54,926 nt of DNA from Oscillospiraceae bacterium (GCA_017541995.1 JAFXYD010000073.1:1-54926); one strand, 5' to 3'; counted from the stretch's first letter, positions 33,320-41,446 are shown. Translations and numbers: made by a program. Notes: generated by a model not told the origin, from the sequence alone.

Positions 33320-34807
33320 TCAGCCGAGGGGGCGGGAGAAGGGGATCTCGCAGAGATCCCGCCAGGGGCGGAGCCTCTCGAAGGCCGCGGCGGCGGCCAG
33401 CACGTCCCCGTCCCGGAAGCGGCGGCCGATGAGCTGCATCCCGATGGGCAGCCCGCTTTGGGACAGGCCCGCCGGCACCGAGGCCGCCGGGTGGCCCGTA
33501 AAGTTGGCGAAGAAGGTCAGACACCAGCCGATGAGCCGCTCCGTCTCCACCCCGTTGACAGCGGCGGGGCCCAGGGTGTCGCCGTCGTCGGCGTTCAGCA
33601 CCGGCAAGCAGGCCGTGGTGGGGGAGATCAGCAGATCGAAGTCCGTCAGGGCTGTTTGCAGGGCGTCGAAGAGCTCGGTGCGGACGCAGTTGAAGGCGTA
33701 GTAGTCCAGGATGCCGCCCCGGGCGGCGGTTTCGTTCCAGCGGATGAAGGCCTCCGGCAGCTGATCCCGGTAATCCCGGACCAGATCCAGACCCTCCCGC
33801 TTCCAGAGGGCCAGGTCGATGGCGGTGTCCACGCAGATGGCCCGGTCCCAGCACTCCGCCAGCTCCTTCGCGCTGCGGCGGAGATGGAATTCCACCGGCT
33901 CCACCGAGGCTCCCGCCTGGGCAAAGCAGGCGGCGGCCTGTTCCACGGCCCGGACGATCTCGGGCTCCACCGGGAAGACCCCGAAGTCCGGGGTAAAGCC
34001 GATGCGCCAGCCCTTCAGAGAGCGGCCCAGGTGCCGGGTGTAGTCCGGCTCCGTCCGGGGCAGGCTCAGGGGATCCCGGGGATCGTGGCGGGCCATATAG
34101 TTCAGCAGAATGGCGCTGTCCTCCACCGTGCGGGTGATGCCCCCGTTGAAGCAGTAGGGGTGGGTGGCGGTCCAGGCGTCGGGACGGCACACGGAGGGCA
34201 CCGTGCCCACAGAGGGCTTGAAGCCGAAGAGTCCGCACCAGGCGGCGGGGATGCGGATGGAGCCGCCCCCGTCGGAGCCCTCGGCAATGGGCACCAGCCC
34301 GTCCGCCACCGCGGCGGCGCTGCCCCCGGAGGAGCCGCCGGAGTTGCGGCGGGTGTCGAAGGGGTTGGCGGTGGGGCCGTAGAGCTTGTTGTCGCAGGTG
34401 CCCCGGAAGGCGAAGGCCGGGGCGTTGGTCTTGCCCAGGGCGACGCCGCCCGCGGCCTCCATGGCCCGGGTGAACTCGGAGTCAAAGGGATCCCTGCGGA
34501 TCAGAGCCTTCACGCCGCCGTGGGAGTTGGTCCAGCCCTGCTTGGAGGGCAGAAAGTCCTTCAGGGCGAAGGGCACCCCGGCGAAGGGGCCGGGGTCCTC
34601 CCCCCGGGCCAGCCGGGCCTCCAGGCGCTTCGCGGCGGCCCGGGCCTCCTCCAGCTTCGTGTAGACAAAGGCGTTGAGGCTGGGGTTCCGTTCCTCGATC
34701 CGCCGGGCAAAGTAGTCCAGCACCTGGCTGGGGGCGAGCTGTCCGGCCTTCACGGCCCGGCCCAGCTCCGCGGCGGAGCGGTATTCCAGACGATCGCTGC
34801 GCTCCAT
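33320..34807 (-). CDS. Amidase signature family hydrolase (GatA-like)
   Basis: A 495-residue amidase. The Ser-cisSer-Lys triad is indicated by the Lys in FALKDF, the GGSSGGSAAAVA glycine/serine loop and EGSDGGGSIRIPA. Substrate unknown; the family hydrolyses amides and includes the GatA subunit, but no gatB/gatC neighbours are present, so a stand-alone catabolic amidase is more likely. Start ATG 34807, three bases after the transporter stop, so it is cotranscribed with the queuosine-precursor transporter and may fall under the same riboswitch. Confidence 0.85.
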   Translation of the reverse strand: MERSDRLEYRSAAELGRAVKAGQLAPSQVLDYFARRIEERNPSLNAFVYTKLEEARAAAKRLEARLARGEDPGPFAGVPFALKDFLPSKQGWTNSHGGVKALIRRDPFDSEFTRAMEAAGGVALGKTNAPAFAFRGTCDNKLYGPTANPFDTRRNSGGSSGGSAAAVADGLVPIAEGSDGGGSIRIPAAWCGLFGFKPSVGTVPSVCRPDAWTATHPYCFNGGITRTVEDSAILLNYMARHDPRDPLSLPRTEPDYTRHLGRSLKGWRIGFTPDFGVFPVEPEIVRAVEQAAACFAQAGASVEPVEFHLRRSAKELAECWDRAICVDTAIDLALWKREGLDLVRDYRDQLPEAFIRWNETAARGGILDYYAFNCVRTELFDALQTALTDFDLLISPTTACLPVLNADDGDTLGPAAVNGVETERLIGWCLTFFANFTGHPAASVPAGLSQSGLPIGMQLIGRRFRDGDVLAAAAAFERLRPWRDLCEIPFSRPLG

Positions 34808-34810
34808 CCC

Positions 34811-35554
34811 TCAAGCCCTCGCGCCGTAGCGGTCCAGGTAGTCCCGGCCCACGTCCCGGGCCTTCCAGCTTTTGACGATGCGGTAGCCGATGGGGGCGAA
34901 GAGCACCTCGGTCAGCAGCTCAAACACCGCGCAGAGCACCGAGGCGCCGATGCACTGGGGAATGCTCCAGCGGACCTGCAGGGCCCCGGGCAGATAGGGG
35001 AAGAGGACGAAGGCCAGGAAGACGAAGAGGAAATTGTCCACGATCTGGGAGAGGAAGGTGGAGATGAAGGAGCGGGCGGCGTAGGCCGCGGCCCCGTCGG
35101 GGTTCTTGCGGAAGCGTCCGCCGATGGCCACGTTGGTGTAGTTGTTGGTGAGGGCGGAGAGGATGTAGGCGATGGTGCTGGCCAGCAGAACGGACCACTG
35201 GCCCCCCACCACCATGTCCAGACCGGGATAGTCCCAGATCCGGCTGATGACGACGCAGATCAGGCTGCACAGCAGATTGGCGGCAATGGCCACCAGAGAC
35301 AGCAGATTGGCCGCCCGGGCGCCGTAGTGCTTGGCCACGATGTCCATCAACAAAAAAGACAGCCACGAAACCAGAATCCCGGCGTTCAACGCCAGCCAGG
35401 GCAGGGAGACCAGGGTGATCCGGGCCAGGAAGTTCATGGTGATGACGGCCAGGATGAAGAGAATGGTCACTGCGCTGGGAATGGATCTGATCAGGGCTGA
35501 CAGCATGGCAAATTCTCGGCGGAGCCATGTTCCGTCGTTGGTTCTCTTGTTCAT
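34811..35554 (-). CDS. Queuosine precursor transporter (VUT/YhhQ family)
   Basis: A 247-residue inner-membrane protein with six or seven hydrophobic segments. It resembles the VUT (formerly DUF165) family, which imports preQ0/preQ1 for queuosine tRNA modification; SNxxAxK-like and late SFISTFLSQIVDNFLF stretches fit. The leader carries a preQ1-type aptamer overlapping the ribosome site, which strongly supports the assignment. ATG 35554 follows AAGGAG by eight bases. Confidence 0.85.
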   Translation of the reverse strand: MNKRTNDGTWLRREFAMLSALIRSIPSAVTILFILAVITMNFLARITLVSLPWLALNAGILVSWLSFLLMDIVAKHYGARAANLLSLVAIAANLLCSLICVVISRIWDYPGLDMVVGGQWSVLLASTIAYILSALTNNYTNVAIGGRFRKNPDGAAAYAARSFISTFLSQIVDNFLFVFLAFVLFPYLPGALQVRWSIPQCIGASVLCAVFELLTEVLFAPIGYRIVKSWKARDVGRDYLDRYGARA

Positions 35555-35560
35555 TTTGCG

Positions 35561-35612
35561 TTCTCCTTGGTTTTGATTTGTATCGCGGAGGATTTAGAGG
35601 CCGAACTCCGCT
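35561..35612 (-). promoter_or_regulatory. PreQ1-I type riboswitch
   Basis: Read on the minus strand: P1 GCGGAG (35606-35611) pairs with CTCCGC (35585-35590). The loop starts TTCGG, and an A-rich tail GATACAAATCAAAA leads to CCAAGGAG. The loop GG can pair with the CC just before AAGGAG, making the H-type pseudoknot of preQ1-I riboswitches (TTCTAG with CTAAGG in the Bacillus queC leader). The pseudoknot would cover the ribosome site, so ligand should block translation of the transporter. Confidence 0.7.
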
Positions 35613-35631
35613 GTTTGCTTGACGCCGCAGT

Positions 35632-35660
35632 ATCATACCACAAGCTGCGGAAAAAAGCAA
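35632..35660 (-). promoter_or_regulatory. Promoter of the transporter-amidase operon
   Basis: On the minus strand TTGCTT (35655-35660) and TATGAT (35632-35637) with a 17-bp spacer, placing the start of transcription just before the riboswitch. Confidence 0.6.
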
Positions 35661-35697
35661 GATTCGTTTTCAAAAAACCGGAATTCTGTGTCAAACC

Positions 35698-35970
35698 GCC
35701 GGGCAGCCGGGCAGCCGCCTTCAAACAGCCCGGGCAGCCGCTTACAAGCAGCCGGGCAGCCGGGCAGCCGCTTTCAAACTTCCGGGCAGGCGCTTTCAAA
35801 CTTCCGGGCAGGCGCTTTCAAACTTCCGGGCAGGCGCTTTCAAACTTCCAGGCAGGCGCTTTCAAACTTCCGGGCAGGCGCTTTCAAACTTCCGGGCAGG
35901 CGCTTTCAAGCTTCCGGGCAGCCGCCTTCAAACAGCCCGGGCAGCTGCTTACAAGCAACCGGCAGCCGCC
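35698..35970. repeat. 22-bp tandem repeat array with a repeated flank
   Basis: Eight copies of a 22-bp unit (CCGGGCAGGCGCTTTCAAACTT) begin at 35760, 35782, 35804, 35826, 35848, 35870, 35892 and 35914; the inner six are almost identical. About 42 bp before the array recurs, nearly unchanged, after it (35709-35750 and 35917-35957). The unit is not a multiple of three and there are no spacers, so neither a protein nor a CRISPR is likely. No gene is present between 35,661 and 36,018. Confidence 0.8.
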
Positions 35971-36018
35971 TCCGAAGGCGTTGGAACGGACGCCGCCCCG
36001 CCAGCGCCCGGGGGCGGC

Positions 36019-36060
36019 AAAACGCCGCCCCGATCCGGCCAAGCGGATCGGGACGGCGTC
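36019..36060 (-). terminator. Terminator of the truncated SASP gene
   Basis: On the minus strand GACGCCGTCCCGATCCG pairs with CGGATCGGGGCGGCG and is followed by TTTT. It lies 17 bases after the SASP stop codon. Confidence 0.75.
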
Positions 36061-36076
36061 CGCCGGTTCCCGGAGC

Positions 36077-36199
36077 TTACTTCATGCTCTGCTCGTAGGA
36101 CTCGATCATCTTCTTGACCATCTGGCCGCCGACAGAGCCGGCCTCGCGGGAGGTCAGGTCGCCGTTGTAGCCGTTCTTCAGGTTGACGCCAACCTCCCT
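36077..36199 (-). pseudogene. 3' remnant of an alpha/beta-type small acid-soluble spore protein gene
   Basis: The minus strand encodes the last 40 residues of an alpha/beta SASP, from EVGVNLKNG through GYNGDLTSREAGSVGGQMV to the C-terminal QSMK and stop. Intact SASPs are about 60-90 residues and coat spore DNA. The similarity stops at about 36,196 and the next codon upstream is foreign; an in-frame stop follows. Sequence beyond this point belongs to the conjugative element, so the gene was split by its insertion. The 5' half should lie at the far end of the element, outside the window. Confidence 0.85.
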
Positions 36200-36274
36200 T
36201 GGTGTACCCGTGCCTTATTAAAAAACCCAAAAATCCACTACTTATTCTATCCAAATGTGATCCATCCTGCAAGG

Positions 36275-36299
36275 AACCCGGCTGTAGGCCGGGTTTTTT
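36275..36299 (+). terminator. Hairpin terminator near the left end of the element
   Basis: AACCCGGC-TGTAG-GCCGGGTT followed by TTTT. It lies 21 bp before the repA start and would stop transcription from the element end into repA or act as an attenuator. Confidence 0.7.
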
Positions 36300-36319
36300 G
36301 CATCTATGGAGCTGCTGCT

Positions 36320-37264
36320 ATGGACAACACACAAGCATTCTCTTTTTTCTACGGGAATGAATCCGAACAGTTCCGCTTTTACCGTATCCCTCGCCTGCTG
36401 ATCACCGGGGAACGGTTTCGAGGCTTATCCACCGACGCTAAGCTGCTATACGGGCTGATGCTGGATCGGATGGAGCTTTCCGCCAGAAACGGATGGTACG
36501 ATTCGCTTGGCCGCGTCTATATCTACTTCACCCTGGAGCAAATCGAGGAGGCGCTGTGCTGCGGTCACAACAAGGCTGTGAAGCTGATTGCCGAGTTAGA
36601 CCAAGGCAGCGGAATCGGGCTCATTGAGCGAAGAAAACAAGGTCAGGGGAAACCGACGATCATCTATGTAAAGCGCTTTACGGACAGGGATGGTCCCACA
36701 GCACGACAAGCCGAGGAGTCAAGCACGCGCACCGCTGACAGACCTGACGTTTGCAATCCGGAAGTCTTGACTTCCGAAAATCAAACTTCAAGACTACCCC
36801 AAACGGGAAGTCCTGACTTCTCAAAAGCAAACGGGATCAATACGGATGGTAATAATACCAATTCAGCGATACCAATCCGATCTGATCCTTCCGTGCGCAA
36901 CCTCCAGTCGGACCTAAACGGCTGCCGCAACGCGCTTTATACGCAGCTTGGCTATACCGGCTTAACAGCGCGTTATCCGGCAGAAGAAGTCGATGGGATT
37001 CTGGAGCTGATTGCCGAAGTGCTGTGCAGTACAAACGCTACCATACGAGTCAATGGAAGCCAGATTCCGATTCGCTTTGCGAAAGAGCGGTTTCAGAAGC
37101 TGGATCAGTCTCACATTGAGTATGTGATCGCTTGTCTGCGGCAAAACACAACGAATGTGCGGAACATTCGTGCGTATCTTTTGACCACGCTGTATAATGC
37201 GCCGACTACCATAGAACACTACTATCAGGCGAAGGTCCAGCATGACTTATACGGTCAACCGTAG
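36320..37264 (+). CDS. repA: Replication initiator protein A (RepA_N family)
   Basis: A 314-residue replication initiator. The N-terminal domain (about 5-110) with FRFYRIPRLLITGERFRGLSTDAKLLYG is the RepA_N hallmark seen in plasmids and Tn1549-like elements. A polar linker (about 125-190) joins it to a C-terminal helical domain (about 200-310; DUF6017-like). It suggests the excised circle can replicate. ATG 36320 is eight bases after GGAG. Followed by a palindrome-terminator and then parB. Confidence 0.88.
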   Translation: MDNTQAFSFFYGNESEQFRFYRIPRLLITGERFRGLSTDAKLLYGLMLDRMELSARNGWYDSLGRVYIYFTLEQIEEALCCGHNKAVKLIAELDQGSGIGLIERRKQGQGKPTIIYVKRFTDRDGPTARQAEESSTRTADRPDVCNPEVLTSENQTSRLPQTGSPDFSKANGINTDGNNTNSAIPIRSDPSVRNLQSDLNGCRNALYTQLGYTGLTARYPAEEVDGILELIAEVLCSTNATIRVNGSQIPIRFAKERFQKLDQSHIEYVIACLRQNTTNVRNIRAYLLTTLYNAPTTIEHYYQAKVQHDLYGQP

Positions 37265-37294
37265 ACAAAGAGACAAACCCCATTCTTCGTATTT

Positions 37295-37319
37295 GCGTCC
37301 CAAGTTGGGACGCTTTTTT
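37295..37319 (+). terminator. Palindrome site 1 (GTCCCAAGTTGGGAC), also a terminator
   Basis: The 19-bp palindrome GCGTCCCAAGTTGGGACGC (37295-37313) is followed by six T residues, 30 bases after the repA stop and 47 bases before parB. It can end repA transcription, but the same core recurs four more times in the element without a T-run, so a protein-binding role is also likely. Confidence 0.7.
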
Positions 37320-37359
37320 GATCGATACAATTCGAAAGCCTAACTTTAAGGAGGTCACT

Positions 37360-39135
37360 ATGCCCGAAGAACAAAACAAAGCAAAGAGTTCCGGAAACCC
37401 GGAAAAGCCCGCCGAGGCCAAGTCCGGCAAGCCGGAGGAGGCCAAGAAGCCCGAGGCTCCGGCGAAGCCTGCGGAGGCCAAGCCCGGTAAGCCGGAGGAG
37501 GCCAAGAAGCCCGAGGCTCCGGCGAAGCCCGCCGAGGCCAAGTCCGGCAAGCCGGAGGAGGCCAAGAAGTCCGAGACTCCGGCGAAGCCTGCGGAGGTCA
37601 AGCCCGGCAAGCCGGAGGAGGCAAAGAAGCCTGAGCCTCCGGCGAAGCCTGCCGAGGCCAAGCCCGACCAGCCGCAGGAAGCCAAGAAGTCCGAGGCTCC
37701 GGCGAAGCCTGCGGAGGCCAAGCCCGGCAAGCCGGAGGATGCAAAGAAGCCTGAGGCTCCGGCGAAGCCCGCCGAGGCCAAACCCGAGAAGCCGGAGGAA
37801 ACAAAGAAGCCTGAGCCCCCGGCGAAGCCTGCAGAGGCCAAGCCCGGCAAGCCGCAGGAAGCCAAGAAGCCTGAGACTCCGACAAAGCCCGCCGAGGTCA
37901 AGCCCAAAAAGCCGGAGGAGGCAAAGAAGCCCGAGGCTCCGGTAAAGCCCCAGGATGACAAGGCCGCCCGCACTAAAGCAGAGAAAAAGCCCGACGAGCA
38001 GAAGAAGCCCGTCGAACAGCAGAAGAAAGCGGAAGGTCCCGCAAAGGTCCCCGCCGCTGATCCGCAGAAAAAGCAGGAGGACAACGAGAAGGCCGGAGCT
38101 GTAGGGCTGGGTCTGGCGATCACGCAGATCTTTGCGGACCGTCTGGATTACCCCGACGAGAAGGCCATGAAGTCCCTTCCCGTTCCCAAGGAGAACGAAG
38201 GCTTTTCCATGCGCCTGCATCCGGCCTATTTCCGGGAGTTCCTGGATCATCCCTTCTCCATCAACCGGAACGTCAAGGACTACAAGGACCTGTATGAATC
38301 CATCCGGGACAACGGCATCTCTGAGCCGGTGCTGGCCCGTCCCGGTAAGGACGGCGGCCTGGAGCTGATTTCCGGCCACCGCCGTCACGATATTGCCAAA
38401 CAGCTCAACTATCCCATCCCCGTGGTCATTCGACAGATCGACGACGACTCCGCGCAGATCGCCGTGGTGGACGGCAACCTGCACCGCCAGGACATTCCCA
38501 CCTCGGAGCTGGCCCGCGCCGCCAAGATGAAGATGGACGCGCTGGCCCGGAAGGCTGGCCGACGTTCCAAAATGGAGCAGCTTACCTCTCCCGAGAAGCA
38601 GAAGCGCACGGATCAGATTGTCGCGGAGGATATGGGCATGAGCCGTAATCAGGTCCAGCGCCTTGTCCGCATCGACGCCCTGGTGCCGGAGCTGAAGCAG
38701 CAGGTGGACGACAAGAAGCTGCCCTTCAATACCGCCGTCGAGCTGTCCTACCTCAAGCCCGAGGAGCAAAAGCAGGTCGTAGACGTGATGCAGAAGGAAC
38801 AGATCACGCCCTCTATGGCCCAGGCAACGCAGCTCAAGGAGGCCAGCCGTCAAGCGGCGTCGTTGGAAAAGACAGCTCCCAGCGCAGCAGCTACCCACAG
38901 GGTTGACGAGAAGAAGGTCGCCCAGATCATTAAGCCCAAGGCGGACCCGCCCCTGAAGGTCACGCTGACCGAAGTGGAGCTGAAGGCCTACTTCCCTTCT
39001 CCGCTGCCCAGCCCTTTTGTCATCAAGCAGACGATCTACGAAGCCCTGTCCATGCGGAAAAAGGCACTGGAGAAGCAGGCCAAGAAGGACGCTGTGAAAG
39101 ACACGGTCAAGGCTGCGGTCAAGCCTGCCAGATAA
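37360..39135 (+). CDS. parB: ParB/Spo0J-family protein with nine N-terminal 20-residue repeats
   Basis: A 591-residue partition-type DNA-binding protein. Residues 16-195 are nine tandem copies of a 20-residue Lys/Pro/Ala/Glu-rich unit (KPAEAKPGKPEEAKKPEAPA), followed by a charged linker to about 225. The ParB N domain has the SGHRRHDIAKQL arginine motif, and a helix-turn-helix (about MSRNQVQRLVRI) follows. ParB proteins of similar elements are usually much shorter because they lack this tail. No ParA is adjacent. ATG 37360 follows AAGGAGG. Confidence 0.88.
   Translation: MPEEQNKAKSSGNPEKPAEAKSGKPEEAKKPEAPAKPAEAKPGKPEEAKKPEAPAKPAEAKSGKPEEAKKSETPAKPAEVKPGKPEEAKKPEPPAKPAEAKPDQPQEAKKSEAPAKPAEAKPGKPEDAKKPEAPAKPAEAKPEKPEETKKPEPPAKPAEAKPGKPQEAKKPETPTKPAEVKPKKPEEAKKPEAPVKPQDDKAARTKAEKKPDEQKKPVEQQKKAEGPAKVPAADPQKKQEDNEKAGAVGLGLAITQIFADRLDYPDEKAMKSLPVPKENEGFSMRLHPAYFREFLDHPFSINRNVKDYKDLYESIRDNGISEPVLARPGKDGGLELISGHRRHDIAKQLNYPIPVVIRQIDDDSAQIAVVDGNLHRQDIPTSELARAAKMKMDALARKAGRRSKMEQLTSPEKQKRTDQIVAEDMGMSRNQVQRLVRIDALVPELKQQVDDKKLPFNTAVELSYLKPEEQKQVVDVMQKEQITPSMAQATQLKEASRQAASLEKTAPSAAATHRVDEKKVAQIIKPKADPPLKVTLTEVELKAYFPSPLPSPFVIKQTIYEALSMRKKALEKQAKKDAVKDTVKAAVKPAR
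37405..37944 (+). repeat. 60-bp in-frame tandem repeats in parB
   Basis: Nine 60-bp units encode the 20-residue repeats of ParB. Units differ by third-position and a few coding changes (for example GKPEE to DQPQE), so the array has been kept in frame while drifting. Confidence 0.9.
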
Positions 39136-39147
39136 GGAGACGCTGCT

Positions 39148-39555
39148 ATGAACGTGCTTGTTGTCGAACCCGGTTATGCCCCCTATGAAAAAGAGATCAA
39201 CGGTCTGGAGGAGATGCAGGGCGTGGTGGGCGGCCTGATAACCGCAATTTACCCCTATGAGGAGCAGGTTGCCGTTGTCTGCAACGACGAAGGAATCCTG
39301 CTGCAGATGGACTTCAACCGCAGTATGCCCGGCGGCTACGGCGGCGTCTTCGGCCCCTTCTTTATCTGCGGTCTGAGTGAGGACAACTTCGATACCCTGC
39401 CGCCGGAGCTGATGCAGAGGTTCAAAAAGGAGTTTGCGAAAGCGGAAATCCTGCTGGGCTTCAAGGGAAACGATGCCGTTACCATCAAGGTAGACCCCAA
39501 GCAGCGCAGCCCGGAGGAGCAGCGCCGCAAGCCCAGACGCCCGGAGCGGTGCTGA
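39148..39555 (+). CDS. DUF3846 domain protein
   Basis: A 135-residue protein resembling the DUF3846 family found in conjugative elements and plasmids of Firmicutes: NVLVVEPGYAPYEKEI at the N-terminus, GGLITAIYPY and CNDEGI in the middle. The basic C-terminal tail (RRKPRRPERC) may bind nucleic acid. Function unknown. ATG 39148 after AAGGAG, 12 bp after parB; its stop overlaps the next gene's start region. Confidence 0.75.
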   Translation: MNVLVVEPGYAPYEKEINGLEEMQGVVGGLITAIYPYEEQVAVVCNDEGILLQMDFNRSMPGGYGGVFGPFFICGLSEDNFDTLPPELMQRFKKEFAKAEILLGFKGNDAVTIKVDPKQRSPEEQRRKPRRPERC

Positions 39556-39557
39556 CC

Positions 39558-40514
39558 ATGCCCTTCGCAAAATACGCCGCCGCACAGTCCCAGGAGGAAC
39601 GTTTGCGGGAGCTGACCGACAGGCTGGAAAACGGAATCAAGGAGCTATACGCCAGCGGACGCTACGCAGAATACCTGGCCGCCATGTCAAAGTTCCATCA
39701 CTACAGCTTCGGCAACGTGATTTTGATTCTTCTGCAATGCCCCACCGCTACCAAGGTCGCGGGCTACAACCGCTGGAAAAAGGACTTTGGCCGACAGGTC
39801 AAAAAGGGCGAGCATGGGATTTCCATTCTCTGCCCCTGTCCGCAAACCCGGTGGACGCAGAAGCAAAAAACAGATTCCGTTTCCGGTCTGCCGATCCTTT
39901 CCGAAGACGGCAGCCCCGTCATGGAGACTGTGCGCGTCACGATCCCGCGATTCAAGATCGGCACCGTCTTCGACGTAAGCCAGACCGAGGGCCGCGAGCT
40001 ACCCAGCATCGTGGCCTCGGAGCTGACGGGAGAGGTCGAATCCTTCCAAAGACTCTATGCCTGTCTTGCGAAGCTTTCCCCGGTCCCCATCACGGAGGAC
40101 GAGCTTCCCGGCGCCGCAAAGGGCTTTTTCAGTTCTGAGGAGCAGAGAATCGTCCTGCGGCGCGGGATGCCCCAGCTCCAGATCATAAAAACCCTGGTGC
40201 ATGAGATCGCCCACGCCAAGCTCCACGACAAAACCAAAATTCCCATTGAGGAGCAGAAGGTCCGCTCTCAGAAGGAGGTGGAGGCGGAAAGCGTGGCCTA
40301 TGTGGTCTGCCAGTACATTGGTCTGGACACCTCGGATTACTCCTTTGGCTACGTCGCCGGATGGAGCAGGGACAGGGAGCTGCGGGAGCTGAAGGACTCT
40401 CTCGGTATCATTCAAGCAGCCGCCGGAGAAATAATCTCCCAAATTGAGGCCGCCTTCGGACGGAGCCGGGAGCCGGAGCCGGTTCCCGAAAAACAACAAC
40501 TACAACAGCGTTAG
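39558..40514 (+). CDS. ArdC-like ssDNA-binding antirestriction protein with zincin domain
   Basis: A 318-residue protein of the ArdC class. The N-terminal ssDNA-binding part (about 20-110) has HHYSFGNVILILLQCP and AGYNRWKKDFGRQVKKGEHG. The C-terminal metallopeptidase-like part carries an intact HEIAH zinc motif (LVHEIAHAKLHD) and the third ligand in EAESVAY. Such proteins shield incoming single-stranded DNA from host restriction. ATG 39558 is chosen over GTG 39549, which lies too close to GGAG. Confidence 0.82.
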   Translation: MPFAKYAAAQSQEERLRELTDRLENGIKELYASGRYAEYLAAMSKFHHYSFGNVILILLQCPTATKVAGYNRWKKDFGRQVKKGEHGISILCPCPQTRWTQKQKTDSVSGLPILSEDGSPVMETVRVTIPRFKIGTVFDVSQTEGRELPSIVASELTGEVESFQRLYACLAKLSPVPITEDELPGAAKGFFSSEEQRIVLRRGMPQLQIIKTLVHEIAHAKLHDKTKIPIEEQKVRSQKEVEAESVAYVVCQYIGLDTSDYSFGYVAGWSRDRELRELKDSLGIIQAAAGEIISQIEAAFGRSREPEPVPEKQQLQQR

Positions 40515-40525
40515 GAGGAACGCAT

Positions 40526-40864
40526 ATGCCTATTCAAGTTATCAACCCCAATCTTGACAGCTTCCCGAAAACGGAGCTGCTGGGCTTCCCGATCCTGATG
40601 ATTCAGGCACGGGTGAGCCCCGAGACCGTCCACTTCGATCTTCACGTCTACGAGCTGAAGGCGGAGTTTGGCAAGAAAGACACGCTCACCCTTGTCCGGG
40701 ACGCAGGCGATCTGTTCATGGGGACGGTCATTTCCGCACTTCCCATTCTGCCGTCCGGGGAGGACAGCATCGCCCTCGAAGGAGGGGATTTCGAGCAGAC
40801 AAGCGCTCCGGTGGAAACCATGACCCTCTCTGAATTTGAAGCACGGTATGGGGCGCAGGGCTGA
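40526..40864 (+). CDS. Small accessory protein of the element, possibly LPD28-like
   Basis: A 112-residue protein without signal or membrane segments. It resembles, weakly and by eye, the LPD28-type domains of clostridial mobile elements (TVHFDLHVYEL, LFMGTVISALPI). No catalytic motif is visible. Start ATG 40526 follows GTTAGGAGG. The 3' end overlaps the next gene by 17 bases, so the two are coupled. Confidence 0.6.
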   Translation: MPIQVINPNLDSFPKTELLGFPILMIQARVSPETVHFDLHVYELKAEFGKKDTLTLVRDAGDLFMGTVISALPILPSGEDSIALEGGDFEQTSAPVETMTLSEFEARYGAQG

Positions 40865-41444
40865 GATTATCGACGTGCTGGCCTTCCTGGAAAAGATCGT
40901 CCTGGAGAACACAGACCACTACCGGGAAGACTTCCAGATGGACACTACCGTACTGACCAACGCCGCAAGGAACGAGCCGCCCGAGACAGCCTTCTTTTGG
41001 ATGAGCCGGGAAAACGGGACCTGGTGTGAGCCGGAACGGGAAACCTTCATCAAGGACAGCATCGCCTATAAGATCTGGACCTACTATGAGGGCTCTGAGG
41101 CAGCTGACCGGATCCGGGCTTACCGGATCGAGCTTCACGGCATGAAGGGCGATACAGTCCTGGGAATCGTCACACCGCTGGATTACAAGACCCATATCCA
41201 GCGGGTGATCCGAAGCGCGGTTCCCTATTCCCACATCCGGATCGGCTATGCCGATGGACATACCCAGCTTGTTGACACGGGACAGGACCGCTGGCACAGA
41301 GAATGTGACCGTCACGGAGAAATCACCGAGTACAGCTTTGTCCCGGCAGATGAACGAGCGCTGAATCTGGCAATCGCTGCCGAGCGAACAGCCCTTGCAC
41401 GCAAGCCGGAACGGAGGTCAAAACCGAGAAGCCCCGCGAGATAA
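40848..41444 (+). CDS. Hypothetical conserved element protein
   Basis: A 198-residue soluble protein not recognised. The N-terminal half is acidic (AEIIDVLAFLEKIVLEN, then ETAFFWMSRENGTWCE), the middle has an HGMKGDTVLGIVTP strand region, and the C-terminal 25 residues are basic (ARKPERRSKPRSPAR), hinting at DNA contact. Start ATG 40848 lies inside the preceding gene. It is the last gene before the putative oriT region. Confidence 0.65.
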   Translation: MGRRAEIIDVLAFLEKIVLENTDHYREDFQMDTTVLTNAARNEPPETAFFWMSRENGTWCEPERETFIKDSIAYKIWTYYEGSEAADRIRAYRIELHGMKGDTVLGIVTPLDYKTHIQRVIRSAVPYSHIRIGYADGHTQLVDTGQDRWHRECDRHGEITEYSFVPADERALNLAIAAERTALARKPERRSKPRSPAR

Positions 41445-41446
41445 AA

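Noticed and set aside
35760-35935. CRISPR array
   Set aside because: The 22-bp units are contiguous with no spacers, and no cas genes are present in the window.
35619-36098. Reading frame across the 22-bp repeats
   Set aside because: The repeat period shifts the frame, and the translation is a low-complexity repeat with no start signal; it also runs antisense into the SASP remnant.
37206-39585. Minus-strand frames opposite parB encoding repetitive Ser/Ala/Gly- or Leu/Gly-rich proteins
   Set aside because: They are the reverse reading of the 60-bp ParB repeats; the repeats are only protein-like (KPAEAK) in the plus frame that leads into a ParB domain.
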